This document shows, piece after piece, positions 35,748 to 45,334 of a stretch of DNA of 64,000 nt; positions within the stretch are counted from its first letter, which is position 1; every line of letters begins with the position of its first letter. Both the position numbers and the translations under genes were made by a program. The notes beneath the pieces were generated by a model, which worked only from the letters and a program-made list of their open reading frames with translations, was not told the origin of the DNA and did not search any database. The DNA lies in NCBI RefSeq assembly GCF_003315595.1, contig NZ_QNQU01000018.1:1-64000 (forward strand), given 5' to 3'. This DNA is from Pedobacter miscanthi (GTDB lineage Bacteria; Bacteroidota; Bacteroidia; Sphingobacteriales; Sphingobacteriaceae).

Positions 35748-37175
35748 TTAATTCTCCCAATCATCAGTACGAAAAGAAGAAACCGGTAGTCCATCATTTC
35801 CAAATAAATCGCCGGTTACAAAATCCTTAAATGCATAACGCACAGCCACAGGAACTTTTACCTGATCTGCTGAAACGGTAATACTGCTTCCGGTTATGGT
35901 TGCTTTTGCCGGATAAAATTTATGATCTGCCCCCGCTACCTCGAATAAACTCAGTTCTTTCCCGAATGAAGTTAAGCCATTTGCCACATTTTGAAATTTT
36001 ATAACTGCTTTATTTTTATCTACCGTGAAGGAATCATAAGTTGGACTTAAGGCACCAAAACCTTTTATACCATACGTTTGAGCCAAAGCAAGATAAGCTA
36101 AACGGGTTCCGCCCTGTTTTTTATTTGCCGGATGGATCGATTTTTCTTCGCCGATATCCATTAAAACCGCCATACCCGAATTTGGGATTTTACTTAAAGA
36201 TTTACGTTGCGCATCCCTTAAAAATGCCGAATTATATTTTCCGCCAATGTGATAAGGTGGCAATTGTGCATAATTATAAGGTGCGATTTGTGCGTAATAG
36301 AATGGGAAATCGCCATTACCCCAGTTTTTTCTCCATGAGGCCACCATTGCCGGAAATAAATCTTCGTAACGGTCCGGACGTTCGTAATTAGATTCGCCCT
36401 GGTACCAGATGGCTCCTTTAATGCCATAACCGATCACGGGATAAAGCATGCCATTGTATAAAGTAGTTGGCGTTCTGCTTACTTCTTTTATGGTGTCGGT
36501 TTTTGAAGGGATTTTAATTTCAGGAAATGTTTTTAAATCCTCCGGCGACATCCAGGCTTCTATTGTAGATCCGCCATAACTGTCGTTGATGATCCCGATG
36601 GGTACGTTTAACATTTCGCTCAATAATGAACCAAAATAATAGGCAGTAGCACTAAAACCGGAAACAGTTTCAGGCGCTGCTAATTTCCATGGAGAAGGTT
36701 TGCTGTTTTCTTGTCGCTCAGTAATCGAAGAACGCGGAACGGTATAAAGCCTGATGTTTTGATTGGTTGATTTCAGAATTACCTCATTGGAACCAATTAC
36801 AGGCTGACTTTTAAAACCTTTCATGGGCATTTCCATGTTCGATTGTCCGCCACAAAACCACACTTCTCCGATTAATATATCAGTTAAAACGAGTTTTTCT
36901 CCATCATTTAGTTCAATTTCATACGGTCCGCCGGCGGTTGGCGTAGAAACTTTTACTTTCCATTTTCCGTTTTGGTCGGAAGTAACGGTATAATTCTGCT
37001 TATTCCAGGAGGTATTGATTTTTACTTTAGTGGATGGTTTGGCCCAACCCCAGATGGCCACATTGCTTTGTTGTTGTAAAACCATGTGATCGGTAAAAAT
37101 GGAGGCAGGTTTCACGGTTGCTGAAGCGATGAGGCAACAGGTTAGGTTCAGGAATATGATGAGTTTTAGTTTCAT
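35748..37175 (-). CDS. Secreted sialate O-acetylesterase-type SGNH esterase
   Basis: A 475-residue exported esterase. Signal peptide residues 1-19 (MKLKLIIFLNL...SATVKP); beta-domain; then the SGNH core with nucleophile Ser in WFCGGQSNMEMPM (about residue 110) and GAIWYQGESN. Homologues remove acetyl groups from sialic acid or, in plant-glycan loci, from pectin or xylan sugars. ATG 37175 is chosen; an ATG at 37202 lies inside a palindromic repeat and adds nine residues before the signal peptide. Confidence 0.87.
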   Translation of the reverse strand: MKLKLIIFLNLTCCLIASATVKPASIFTDHMVLQQQSNVAIWGWAKPSTKVKINTSWNKQNYTVTSDQNGKWKVKVSTPTAGGPYEIELNDGEKLVLTDILIGEVWFCGGQSNMEMPMKGFKSQPVIGSNEVILKSTNQNIRLYTVPRSSITERQENSKPSPWKLAAPETVSGFSATAYYFGSLLSEMLNVPIGIINDSYGGSTIEAWMSPEDLKTFPEIKIPSKTDTIKEVSRTPTTLYNGMLYPVIGYGIKGAIWYQGESNYERPDRYEDLFPAMVASWRKNWGNGDFPFYYAQIAPYNYAQLPPYHIGGKYNSAFLRDAQRKSLSKIPNSGMAVLMDIGEEKSIHPANKKQGGTRLAYLALAQTYGIKGFGALSPTYDSFTVDKNKAVIKFQNVANGLTSFGKELSLFEVAGADHKFYPAKATITGSSITVSADQVKVPVAVRYAFKDFVTGDLFGNDGLPVSSFRTDDWEN

Positions 37176-37196
37176 TTTTTTTGTTCTTATAGTAAT

Positions 37197-37282
37197 CGTC
37201 ATCTCGACTGAAACGTAGTGAAATGGAGAGATCTAACTCGAGACAGATTTCTCGACTGCGCTGCACTTCGCTCGAAATGACG
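37197..37282. repeat. 86-bp palindromic repeat, GTCATCTCGAC family
   Basis: CGTCATCTCGAC at 37197 and CTCGAAATGACG at 37271 form the inverted ends, with GGAGAGATCT and AGATTTCTC inside. It fills the gap between the GH127 stop and the esterase start. Confidence 0.8.
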
Positions 37283-37292
37283 GGTATTTAAG

Positions 37293-39356
37293 TTACCTAC
37301 TCACAGGCAACCAAACCGACATTTCTGAATGGCCACGGTTTCCCCAAGCAAAATATGGGACCAGTTTTATTTCCGTTTCTGTGTTTTTGTTGTCAATTGG
37401 CCTGTAGAGTACATTTTTCCAGTTATTCGGCTCCACTATTTTTGCATTTCCAACTAAACTCATCATTTCGGCTCCATCAATATTAATCGGTTTGGCTTCA
37501 AATTTGGTTGAAGTGGGTATAAAGGCATTAAAAATACTTTTATTAGGTAAATCGGTCGATTCTAAACAATACACAATGGGGCCGCGTTTTACCGCAATCT
37601 GATTTCTGTTTTCTTCTACTAAAGGGTTAGCTTCAATCAATGTAGCCTCCATGGGAAGGTTTAATTCTATCACATCACCCTTCTTCCAAATGCGGTTAAT
37701 TTCTGCATAAGTGCCGGAAATGGTATTAACATTTTCAATTTTTCCATTGATGCTGATCTGTGCATCTTGTGTCCATGAAGGGATTCTTAAGAATAAGGAA
37801 TAAGCTTTATTTCCCGTATCCTTAATGCTGATTTTAATTTTTCCATCCCAGGGATAATTCGTTTCCTGTGTTAATGAAATTTTCCCTTCATCAGTTAATG
37901 TAGTACTTAAGTTATTTCCACCATATAAATTAAAATACAGACCTTTATCAGAAAAACTATAAGCATAATCACTTACTTCGGCGATGGTTCTTACCACATT
38001 TGGCGGACAGCAATTTGATAATGCAATGTAAGGAACACGATCTTTCGACCAGCGCTGTTTAAAAGGTAAATCATCTGATTGCGCCAGTGGATTGGTGTAT
38101 AAAAAGTTCTTTCCATCCAGGCTGATTCCAGATAGAACGCTATTGTGTAAAGCCAGTTCCATTACATCGGCATATTTGGCATCGCCCGTAATCTGTAACA
38201 TCCGCCAGTTCCAGAGAACGTTACCGATATTGGCGCAGGTTTCGTTATGGGCTGTGAAATTTGGCAACTGAAAATCGCGACCAAAAGCCTGGTGGATTTT
38301 TTGTACATCAGCTGGATTATAAGAGGTTCCATCCGGCGAAGTGCCGTCATAAAGTGAACCACAGCCTCCGGTAATGTACATTTTATGCTGATTAACGTCA
38401 TCCCACATTATATTCAGGGTTTTTAAGAGTGAATCTTTGCCCGTTTCGGCGTAAAGATCGGCTACCCCGGCATACAGGTAATTTGCACGCACGGCATGCC
38501 CCATTGCCTTGGTTTGTTGTAAAAAAGGAATCCGATCCTGATTATCATCGGTACCATCATCAATTTTTCCCTTGATGGCGATTAAATGTTGCGCCAGTTC
38601 TAAATAACGTGGATCTTTTGTAGTACGGTACATTTCTACCACCCCCATATAATGCGAAGGACAAATGGCGTTTCTTGCCAATGTTGGCGAAGCCGATTTA
38701 TAGAAATTATACAGGTAATCGGTTGCTTTTTTGGCGATGTTGAGCAGTGTTGTTTTTCCGGTTGCACGGTAATGGATACAGCCAGCCGTCATTAAATGGC
38801 CAATATTGTATGATTCGAAGCTCAACCGGTCCTGAAATTGATTTTTAGAACCTGTTTTACGTTGTTCAATCATCGCTTTAGTATAAATATAGCCGTCTTC
38901 GCGCTGCGATTTACCAATTACGGTAATGGCTTTATCCATCATTTCGTTCAGCTTCGGGTTTTTGGTTGAGGCATATAAAACCGCCACGGCTTCCAAAGTT
39001 TTATAATAATCGCCGTCATGAAACGAAGGCCCTGCGTGAGAACCTGTATCCAAACCTGCCGCAATTCTAAAATTCTCAAACGCATGACTGATTTTTGGAT
39101 CGTTATAAATGGCCCACATATTCGGCACCATGGTTTCGGTTGCTACTTTAAAACGATCGGCCCAAAAGCCCTTTGTCCAGGTTACATCCGTCATGTTGAT
39201 GCTGTACAGTTTAGCGTAGGGTGAATTTGAATTATTAACCAAAGCTTTATCCTGCGCTTTTGAGTTTAGGCTTATAAAAAGTATAATGCCGATAATCATC
39301 CGGATTCTTAAACTCTGAAACGCAAAAAAATCGGTCATCTGAAGTAGTTTTATCAT
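37293..39356 (-). CDS. GH127-type beta-L-arabinofuranosidase (DUF1680)
   Basis: A 687-residue exported enzyme. N-terminal signal region ends LNSKAQ; the (alpha/alpha)6 barrel has HNETCANIGNVLWN near residue 370 (Glu and zinc Cys) and SNCCPPNVVRT near 449, the Cys-Cys pair of which one is the nucleophile in characterised GH127 enzymes; beta-sandwich domains follow. Members release beta-L-arabinofuranose; one B. thetaiotaomicron relative is reported to act on rhamnogalacturonan-II aceric acid, so the sugar is not certain. Released arabinose would feed araBDA. ATG 39356; ATG 39299 is an alternative. Confidence 0.88.
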   Translation of the reverse strand: MIKLLQMTDFFAFQSLRIRMIIGIILFISLNSKAQDKALVNNSNSPYAKLYSINMTDVTWTKGFWADRFKVATETMVPNMWAIYNDPKISHAFENFRIAAGLDTGSHAGPSFHDGDYYKTLEAVAVLYASTKNPKLNEMMDKAITVIGKSQREDGYIYTKAMIEQRKTGSKNQFQDRLSFESYNIGHLMTAGCIHYRATGKTTLLNIAKKATDYLYNFYKSASPTLARNAICPSHYMGVVEMYRTTKDPRYLELAQHLIAIKGKIDDGTDDNQDRIPFLQQTKAMGHAVRANYLYAGVADLYAETGKDSLLKTLNIMWDDVNQHKMYITGGCGSLYDGTSPDGTSYNPADVQKIHQAFGRDFQLPNFTAHNETCANIGNVLWNWRMLQITGDAKYADVMELALHNSVLSGISLDGKNFLYTNPLAQSDDLPFKQRWSKDRVPYIALSNCCPPNVVRTIAEVSDYAYSFSDKGLYFNLYGGNNLSTTLTDEGKISLTQETNYPWDGKIKISIKDTGNKAYSLFLRIPSWTQDAQISINGKIENVNTISGTYAEINRIWKKGDVIELNLPMEATLIEANPLVEENRNQIAVKRGPIVYCLESTDLPNKSIFNAFIPTSTKFEAKPINIDGAEMMSLVGNAKIVEPNNWKNVLYRPIDNKNTETEIKLVPYFAWGNRGHSEMSVWLPVSR

Positions 39357-39380
39357 TATTTGTTCGTTTTACCTGAAATG

Positions 39381-39974
39381 TTACCAATATAATTGATCAC
39401 CAAAAGTGCTTAAATTCTGAAGCGTGGGTAAGGGTCTTATCATTATTTTCTTTGTTTTTTTCCTGGCAACTTTTACAGGATCCAGTGATTCTAATGTTTC
39501 TGTTCTCGTGCCTGCCACAAGATCAAATACGGTTTCGGTTGTTGCGTTTTGCCCATCATACACTACGCTGGAGATTTTAACCAATTGGAAAATTCCATTT
39601 TTATAAACGAATTTGTGTTCGTACCGAATATCATTTTTTTCAGCGCTCATTAATAAAAATCCTTTCTCAATAAAAAAATAAGGGATGCTATTTTTAGTAT
39701 GTACACCGTTTACATATTGCGGTTCAATTACATCCGTTGAAGAGAAAACCAGTTTGTATTTCTTATTGGGCTGTAAAAAGAATATTTGGAGCCTTAGGGG
39801 GACGGATGCTGAAATCGTATCCATCGTAATTACCGTTTTATCAATTAAACCATCTTTATTCAAATCGCCCTTTTCTAGTCGGATCTGGACATTAAAATTA
39901 TCCTTTACTTTCTTTTGTTGAGCGTAAGCAACAGTTTGAACCATACACAGAAATAGTACAATTATTTTTTTCAT
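39381..39974 (-). CDS. Small secreted protein with EF-hand-like loop
   Basis: A 197-residue exported protein that I do not recognise. Signal peptide residues 1-18 (VQTVAYA|QQ). DLNKDGLIDK at residues 37-46 matches a calcium-binding EF-hand or dockerin-like loop, and the rest is beta-rich. It is packed between GH106 (18-base gap) and GH127 (24-base gap), so it is co-expressed with them; a role in glycan binding or as a repeat-less accessory protein is only a guess. Confidence 0.7.
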   Translation of the reverse strand: MKKIIVLFLCMVQTVAYAQQKKVKDNFNVQIRLEKGDLNKDGLIDKTVITMDTISASVPLRLQIFFLQPNKKYKLVFSSTDVIEPQYVNGVHTKNSIPYFFIEKGFLLMSAEKNDIRYEHKFVYKNGIFQLVKISSVVYDGQNATTETVFDLVAGTRTETLESLDPVKVARKKTKKIMIRPLPTLQNLSTFGDQLYW

Positions 39975-39992
39975 TTAGTAAATATTAAATGC

Positions 39993-42900
39993 TCAATATT
40001 CTTCGGTTTGTATTACCACAGGACCTAATAATCCAGCAGGATTTAAAGCTTTACCTTCCAATCGGAAAGGTGCTGTGGTTTTCGTTAACCTTTTATCTTC
40101 AGGTAATTTGCTATCACCAATTAGTCGGTTTGCCCAGGTATTGGTGATTTCGATTTCGATTTGGTTATTACCTTGTTTTAATGCTTTTGTGATTTCCAAA
40201 CGGTGCGGAGCAGTCCATAAAGTACCGCAGTTGAGACCATTGATTTTTACTTCAGCAATGCTGGAGAATTCGCCTAAATCAATCCACATTTTATCTTTTT
40301 TGTTTCCTGTGAATTTGAAATTTTTAGTGTAAACAGCAGTTCCGGAATAATATTTAACCAAACTATCAGGATTTTTTGTCCAATCGGTTAAATCATTAAA
40401 AATGATTGGTTTTGAAGGCCCTGCATAAGTGGTATCGAATTTTGCCTGCCAGGTTTTTGAAATATCCTGAACGGTTTTGAAGTTTGGCCAGTTGTTGCTG
40501 TTTTTAAATTGTGATTTAGATATCCGTTTTTCAAAAATGACAAATAATGATTCATTAGGAGCAATTTGTAAATTAATCATGGTATTGGTTTTATACATGG
40601 ACCAATTTTTTAATTCAATAGTTTGGCCGGTTACAGCGTTATAAATAACAGGTTGCTTTCCGGAAACCCGAAACCAAATCCTTAAGTCTCTGGTGCTCCC
40701 TAGCTGATTTGATATAAAATAAATATCCTTTTCGGCAGATTTTCTATGAGTATATGTGAGTTTAGTCGCGTATTTTGCCTTTTGCTCAATGGCATAAAAA
40801 TCACGTTGCACACTCATTTTTTCAAAACTATCACCATAATACGGTGCTTTAAAGATCACCCCTTTCCCTAAATCTTTGGTTTCAATAGGATTTATGTCAT
40901 TATAAATCTCACTAAAACTCCCGCCCCAAATTTCTTCTACAACTTTTTTAAATTCAGTCTCACTAACCTGCTTAATACCATTTTGATACAGTGGCTTATC
41001 TCCAATAATAACTTTAGCACCTGCGTTAACCAATTCTGAAAGTTTTTTAACGGTTTCATAGCTCATGTACTGGTAATTCGGGTTCATTTTCATGTTGCCA
41101 GGGAAAACCAATATTTTATATGTCGCGCCGCTTTCGAACACCACATTTCCGTTTTTAACTGTTGCTGTGTTTAATACATCGGGATTAAAGCTATCATAAG
41201 CATAACCACGCAAAGGATTTACCCAGTTTTCGGGATCGGCCATGTTTGCCGAATGGGTAACACCGGCAGGAATTTGACGCAATGGCTCGCCCACATTTGC
41301 CAAACGTTTCTTTTCCGCTTCTACTACCCCCTCACCAAAAATACCTGGCAGGGTTTCGACCAGGCGATCGGGCAAAACGGAACGCCTTGGTAGTTCCTCT
41401 CCGGTAAAAACGGCTATATCTACAACGGGTTTTCCCTGTTGAAGTAGATTTTGAGTACGTTCTGCATATTCTATCCATGCTTTTCCGGCTTTCCACCATG
41501 TTTGGTCGCGCTGGAAATATAAACCCACACCGTCCAAAGTCATTCCGGGTTTTCTATCTGTCCATGGATTGTGTGTAAATACATGATAAACCAATTTATT
41601 GATGCCCAGCGCATAATTACGGTCTTGCAGGGTTTTCATATTGGCCGGGCTTTCGTTCCAATCCATCCTTACGGTGGTAAAAGCCTCAGCCTGGATGATA
41701 TTTTTGCCATAAATATGTGCTCCCGAAATCGCATCAAGCATGTCGTTCGGTTTATCATGTGTAGGGCTGTTTAACCAGAACTCGCCCATGGACACATCAA
41801 CGGTTTTGTAATGCAGTAAACCATCGCTCATCATGGTTGGCGCTATACTTTCGGCGGTAAAAGTAACCCCTTGCTCCTTTGCCAGTTTTGCCAGGGTTTT
41901 ATAAAACTGATCGACAACCAGTTCTGAAATGGTTTTTCTAACATCGTAGAGGAAATTTTCAGAAACCAAGGGGCTTTCTACAGGCAAACCCGTCATTATC
42001 GGCAAATAAGGTGTTAAGTCATAACCACGGCGCTCTAAAAACTCAGCTTTAAATACCGGCGACCAATTCTGACTGCCGCATTCCCAGCTATCTACATGAA
42101 AAATACTTAAAACCTTCTTAGCGATTTGCGGTCCGCCATGTTTTAAAGCTTCTCCATACCAATTGTTGAACTGTAATTTGACGGCTTCAGGATTAAATTT
42201 ATCGCATTCTAAGCCCATTCCACCGCCACCAGTTGCATTGGTATGTCCGGTTGAGGTGTGCCCAACTCTTAAAATTGTCCAGTTGCCTTTTGGTGCTTTC
42301 CAGTTTAAGGTGCCATCAGGATTTAATTTATCCGTTAAGTTGAGGATATTATTCAATGGTACGCAAAGGTTTTTAGCAATTTCAGCTTCTGTACTTCTTT
42401 TGCTTATCCGCCATACCGAACCATTTTTTCCTTCGAACTGGTTAATTTGTGCTTCGGAAGATAGTTCGAGATTGACCAGTTTTAAAGAAGGTTTCCATTT
42501 TGCGGCGTCTAAATCCTCTGATCCCGGTTCTGAACCTTTTTTATCGAAAATAAACCTGAAAAATTTTGCGGTGGTAGGCACAATGGAATGGGTAACATCT
42601 TCATCAGTATCCTGCCAGCCATGTCGCGGGGCTTCCAGTCTGCCAATCGAACGGAAAACCTTGCCATCATCGCTTACCTCAATAGCTAAACGCTGCGCCT
42701 GATAGTTATTTCCAGTTACTTTGATGGTTATAGTTCTGCAGGTAAAAGGTTTTTCAAATTCGTATTGGATGTAACAGGGCTCATTTGAACCAAAGTTTTT
42801 CTTATTTCCCGGTTGCACCAAGCCAGTGGCATCAGCACCATTACTGGCTGTAATTTTTGGAATTACGGTTCGTGTTGAAACGCCTTCACCAACAGGTGAG

Positions 42901-43397
42901 GGATAAGCGTAAACTGCAATATCTTTATAATAATTCTGTTTAGATTCTGGTTGAGGTAAAGAGATCTTATTGATTGTATTACTGATATTTATTTTAGACC
43001 ATACGACTTTTTGCATCGATAGTTCAGGTGTAATCCACGGACCACCGGCCAGGGCAAAACCATCACTTACATGCATGCCCAGTTTCAGGTTTAAGCGTTT
43101 GGCCTCGCTCATGGCAAACTCAACCATCTGCCACCATTCTGGTGTAAGCTGAACGGCAGGAGGTGAATAAACTGGTGTTTTATCAGGTCCCTGAATGGTC
43201 ATTAGATAAGCTCCTGCAATTCCGTTGGCCTTCATGGCTTCCAGATCGGCAGTTATACCGGCTTTAGAAACTGCTCCTTTTACCCAATACCAAAATACCC
43301 AGGGTTTTGCATTTTCGTTTTCCTGCGCAGAAAGGCTTACTGAACAGTGAAGACTCAACAATAAAACAATCAATATTTTATTCAACCTATATTTCAT
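39993..43397 (-). CDS. GH106 alpha-L-rhamnosidase
   Basis: A 1134-residue exported enzyme. Signal peptide residues 1-24 (ending VSLSA|Q). KPWVFWYWVKGAVSKAGITADLEAM and LNLKLGMHVSDGFALAGGPWI are typical of the GH106 TIM-barrel start; an F5/8-type insert lies near residues 215-270; HVDSWECGSQNW and NPWTDRKPGMTLDG mark the catalytic region; a C-terminal galactose-binding-like domain follows (WIDLGEFSSIAEVKING). It removes L-rhamnose from pectin, for example rhamnogalacturonan side chains. It lies directly downstream of the FucP-type symporter. Confidence 0.9.
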   Translation of the reverse strand: MKYRLNKILIVLLLSLHCSVSLSAQENENAKPWVFWYWVKGAVSKAGITADLEAMKANGIAGAYLMTIQGPDKTPVYSPPAVQLTPEWWQMVEFAMSEAKRLNLKLGMHVSDGFALAGGPWITPELSMQKVVWSKINISNTINKISLPQPESKQNYYKDIAVYAYPSPVGEGVSTRTVIPKITASNGADATGLVQPGNKKNFGSNEPCYIQYEFEKPFTCRTITIKVTGNNYQAQRLAIEVSDDGKVFRSIGRLEAPRHGWQDTDEDVTHSIVPTTAKFFRFIFDKKGSEPGSEDLDAAKWKPSLKLVNLELSSEAQINQFEGKNGSVWRISKRSTEAEIAKNLCVPLNNILNLTDKLNPDGTLNWKAPKGNWTILRVGHTSTGHTNATGGGGMGLECDKFNPEAVKLQFNNWYGEALKHGGPQIAKKVLSIFHVDSWECGSQNWSPVFKAEFLERRGYDLTPYLPIMTGLPVESPLVSENFLYDVRKTISELVVDQFYKTLAKLAKEQGVTFTAESIAPTMMSDGLLHYKTVDVSMGEFWLNSPTHDKPNDMLDAISGAHIYGKNIIQAEAFTTVRMDWNESPANMKTLQDRNYALGINKLVYHVFTHNPWTDRKPGMTLDGVGLYFQRDQTWWKAGKAWIEYAERTQNLLQQGKPVVDIAVFTGEELPRRSVLPDRLVETLPGIFGEGVVEAEKKRLANVGEPLRQIPAGVTHSANMADPENWVNPLRGYAYDSFNPDVLNTATVKNGNVVFESGATYKILVFPGNMKMNPNYQYMSYETVKKLSELVNAGAKVIIGDKPLYQNGIKQVSETEFKKVVEEIWGGSFSEIYNDINPIETKDLGKGVIFKAPYYGDSFEKMSVQRDFYAIEQKAKYATKLTYTHRKSAEKDIYFISNQLGSTRDLRIWFRVSGKQPVIYNAVTGQTIELKNWSMYKTNTMINLQIAPNESLFVIFEKRISKSQFKNSNNWPNFKTVQDISKTWQAKFDTTYAGPSKPIIFNDLTDWTKNPDSLVKYYSGTAVYTKNFKFTGNKKDKMWIDLGEFSSIAEVKINGLNCGTLWTAPHRLEITKALKQGNNQIEIEITNTWANRLIGDSKLPEDKRLTKTTAPFRLEGKALNPAGLLGPVVIQTEEY

Positions 43398-43415
43398 TTT
43401 TTACTTTTTCTCTAT

Positions 43416-43448
43416 TGGATTGCTTTATTGTGCCTCCCCGCAATGACG
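43416..43448. repeat. Partial GATTGC...CGCAATGACG repeat
   Basis: TGGATTGCTTTATTGTGCC then TCCCCGCAATGACG: one arm of the palindromic family found complete at 57024-57128. It fills the gap between the symporter stop and GH106 start. Confidence 0.6.
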
Positions 43449-43455
43449 TTAAATT

Positions 43456-44748
43456 TTATTTGTGTTCGATTTTATAACCCCGTAAACCGAAATAAAGGAT
43501 AACCAGGAAACATACCAGCGGAATGCTATAGCCAATCTGTATATTATCTCCATACATATCGATCAAACTGCCCATTGCAAACGGTAAAATTGCACCACCT
43601 ACGATGGACATAATTAACCATGATGAGCCTGGTTTCGTATCGTCACCAATACCATCAATTCCCAGCGCAAAAATGGTTGGAAACATGATTGACATAAAAA
43701 ATCCGATAGCGCCCAAGGCATAAACCACATAAGAACCTTTACCTAAAATGGCTACCAGGCATAAAATGATTGATATCATAGCATACACCGCAAGGAGTTT
43801 ATTTGATGATATAAACTGTAACAGCGCTGTGCCTGCGAAACGTCCTGCAGTGAATAAAAATCCATAAACAACCAGATAAGAGGCTGCCGTTTTCTCATCA
43901 AAACCTCCGCCCTGTTGCGCCATTCTGATAAAAAAACTCGTTACACAAACTTGTGCGCCTACGTAAAAAAACTGGGCCACCACTGCCCATTTCAAATGTT
44001 TGTGGCGTAATGCTCCAAAGAAACTTCCTTTTGCTTCACCATCAATGCTTTGGGTTTTAATTTCAGGAAGATGGATAAAGAAAAAGATTACTGCAATAAC
44101 CAATAAAACTACGCCTAAAGTGATGTATGGCAGCTTAACTGATGCTGCTTCTTCCAAAAAATATGTATTTCTTGCGGTATCGGTCATAGCGGCCAGTGCT
44201 TCTTTACTGTGCGATTTTCCTGAAAGGATAAATAGTCCGCCGATCATGGGAGCTACCATGGCAGCCAGGCCATTAAAAGACGCGGCCAAATTTAGTCTGC
44301 TGGTTGCTTTTGCCGGATCGCCCAGCACTGCTGCATACGGGTTTGCCGATGTTTCGAGCATGGTTAAACCGCAACCTATAATGAAAAGTGCAATCAAAAA
44401 TGTAATATATGATAACGTATTGGCGGCAGGAACAAATAAAAACGCACCAAATGCAAAGGCTAACAAACCCGAAATCATAGTCGCTTTATAACCCCACTTT
44501 TTCAAAATCATTCCGGCAGGTATAGCCATTAAAAAATAGGCAAAGAAAACAGAGGTATCGATTAGCGTTGATTGCCGGTTATTCAGGTTGCAGGCCTTCT
44601 TCAAATGTGGAATCAGGATGGAATCGAGGTTATGTGCCATTCCCCACAGAAAAAATAAGCTTATTACGAGTATAAACGGTAATAAATATCGTTTTCCTGA
44701 TGAGGGATCGTCCTCAGTGATAATTTCTGGTTGTGTGTTGTGGTTCAT
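43456..44748 (-). CDS. fucP: L-fucose:H+ symporter-type sugar permease
   Basis: A 430-residue inner-membrane proton symporter with about 12 helices. LFFLWGMAHNLDSILIPHLKK, the TSVFFAYFLMAIPAGMILKK segment and GCGLTMLETSANPYAAVLG are the FucP signature; this is closer to E. coli FucP than the protein at 769. In this context it may carry L-fucose, L-rhamnose or another product of the array. It follows the MaoC gene by 77 bases that hold a partial repeat. Confidence 0.88.
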   Translation of the reverse strand: MNHNTQPEIITEDDPSSGKRYLLPFILVISLFFLWGMAHNLDSILIPHLKKACNLNNRQSTLIDTSVFFAYFLMAIPAGMILKKWGYKATMISGLLAFAFGAFLFVPAANTLSYITFLIALFIIGCGLTMLETSANPYAAVLGDPAKATSRLNLAASFNGLAAMVAPMIGGLFILSGKSHSKEALAAMTDTARNTYFLEEAASVKLPYITLGVVLLVIAVIFFFIHLPEIKTQSIDGEAKGSFFGALRHKHLKWAVVAQFFYVGAQVCVTSFFIRMAQQGGGFDEKTAASYLVVYGFLFTAGRFAGTALLQFISSNKLLAVYAMISIILCLVAILGKGSYVVYALGAIGFFMSIMFPTIFALGIDGIGDDTKPGSSWLIMSIVGGAILPFAMGSLIDMYGDNIQIGYSIPLVCFLVILYFGLRGYKIEHK

Positions 44749-44785
44749 TATATTTGGTTTTTTTCTTTGTCTTAAATGGCAAAAA

Positions 44786-44817
44786 AGATTGCCGCGTCGT
44801 TCCTCCTCGCAATGACG
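44786..44817. repeat. Partial GATTGC...CGCAATGACG repeat
   Basis: AGATTGCCGCGTCGTTCC then TCCTCGCAATGACGG, in the gap between the MaoC and fucP genes; same family as 43416 and 57024. Confidence 0.6.
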
Positions 44818-44825
44818 GATTTGTT

Positions 44826-45266
44826 TTATTTTTTCTTTACAACCAGCAGGTGGTCGCAGACCAATACCACTTCTCCATGTTGATTGATGATTTCTACGTG
44901 TTCGGTTATGGTGCCATATTCAGGTCTTTTGCTCTCCCCTTTTTCAGAAATGGTGATTTCGGAGTGGATGGTATCACCGATAAAAACCGGTTTTACAAAA
45001 CGTAATTTATCGTAACCTTTACTCATGGCCTCGGGATTGATTTCAGAGGCGGTTAAGCCGATACCAATGCTAAAAATCATGGTGCCATGGGCAATACGTT
45101 GTTTAAATGGCTGTGTAGCACACCATTCGGCATCCATGTGGTGCGGGAAAAAATCGCCGGTGTGACCTGCGTGCACTACAAAATCAGTTTCTGTTATGGT
45201 TCGGCCCAGGGTTATGCGTTTATCCTGTAACTGGTAATCTTCAAAAAATGTTGATTTGAAATACAT
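44826..45266 (-). CDS. MaoC-family (R)-specific enoyl-CoA hydratase
   Basis: A 146-residue single hot-dog protein. HTGDFFPHHMD holds Asp38 and His43 in the Asp-x4-His hydratase motif of PhaJ/MaoC, followed by RIAHGTMIFSIGIGL. It adds or removes water across an enoyl-CoA bond, so its substrate is expected to be a CoA thioester. In this array it stands next to two CoA-transferases that could supply the thioester. Its C-terminal strand EVVLVCDHLLVVKK is complete. Confidence 0.87.
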   Translation of the reverse strand: MYFKSTFFEDYQLQDKRITLGRTITETDFVVHAGHTGDFFPHHMDAEWCATQPFKQRIAHGTMIFSIGIGLTASEINPEAMSKGYDKLRFVKPVFIGDTIHSEITISEKGESKRPEYGTITEHVEIINQHGEVVLVCDHLLVVKKK

Positions 45267-45285
45267 AGTTTTAATATTTTTTACG

Positions 45286-45318
45286 AAACCTCGCAGGTTT
45301 TGAAAACCTGCGAGGTTT
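45286..45318. repeat. Perfect palindrome AAACCTCGCAGGTTT
   Basis: AAACCTCGCAGGTTT and AAACCTGCGAGGTTT are exact 15-base complements around TGA. It lies between the Gfo/Idh stop and the MaoC start. A second copy is at 62300-62332, so it is a dispersed element that may act as a terminator or mRNA-stabilising hairpin. Confidence 0.8.
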
Positions 45319-45334
45319 AAAATCTTTTAGTTTT

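Noticed and set aside
35282..35803. N-terminal extension of the DUF5703 protein by about 170 residues
   Set aside because: The sequence is the tandem DNA repeat read in frame and runs into the esterase gene end; a start in the first unit is simpler. Kept as a finding because the start must still be repeat-derived.
42163..42702. 179-codon plus-strand frame
   Set aside because: Antisense to GH106; no independent support.
44000..44491. 163-codon plus-strand frame
   Set aside because: Antisense to the fucP gene, which has clear family motifs.
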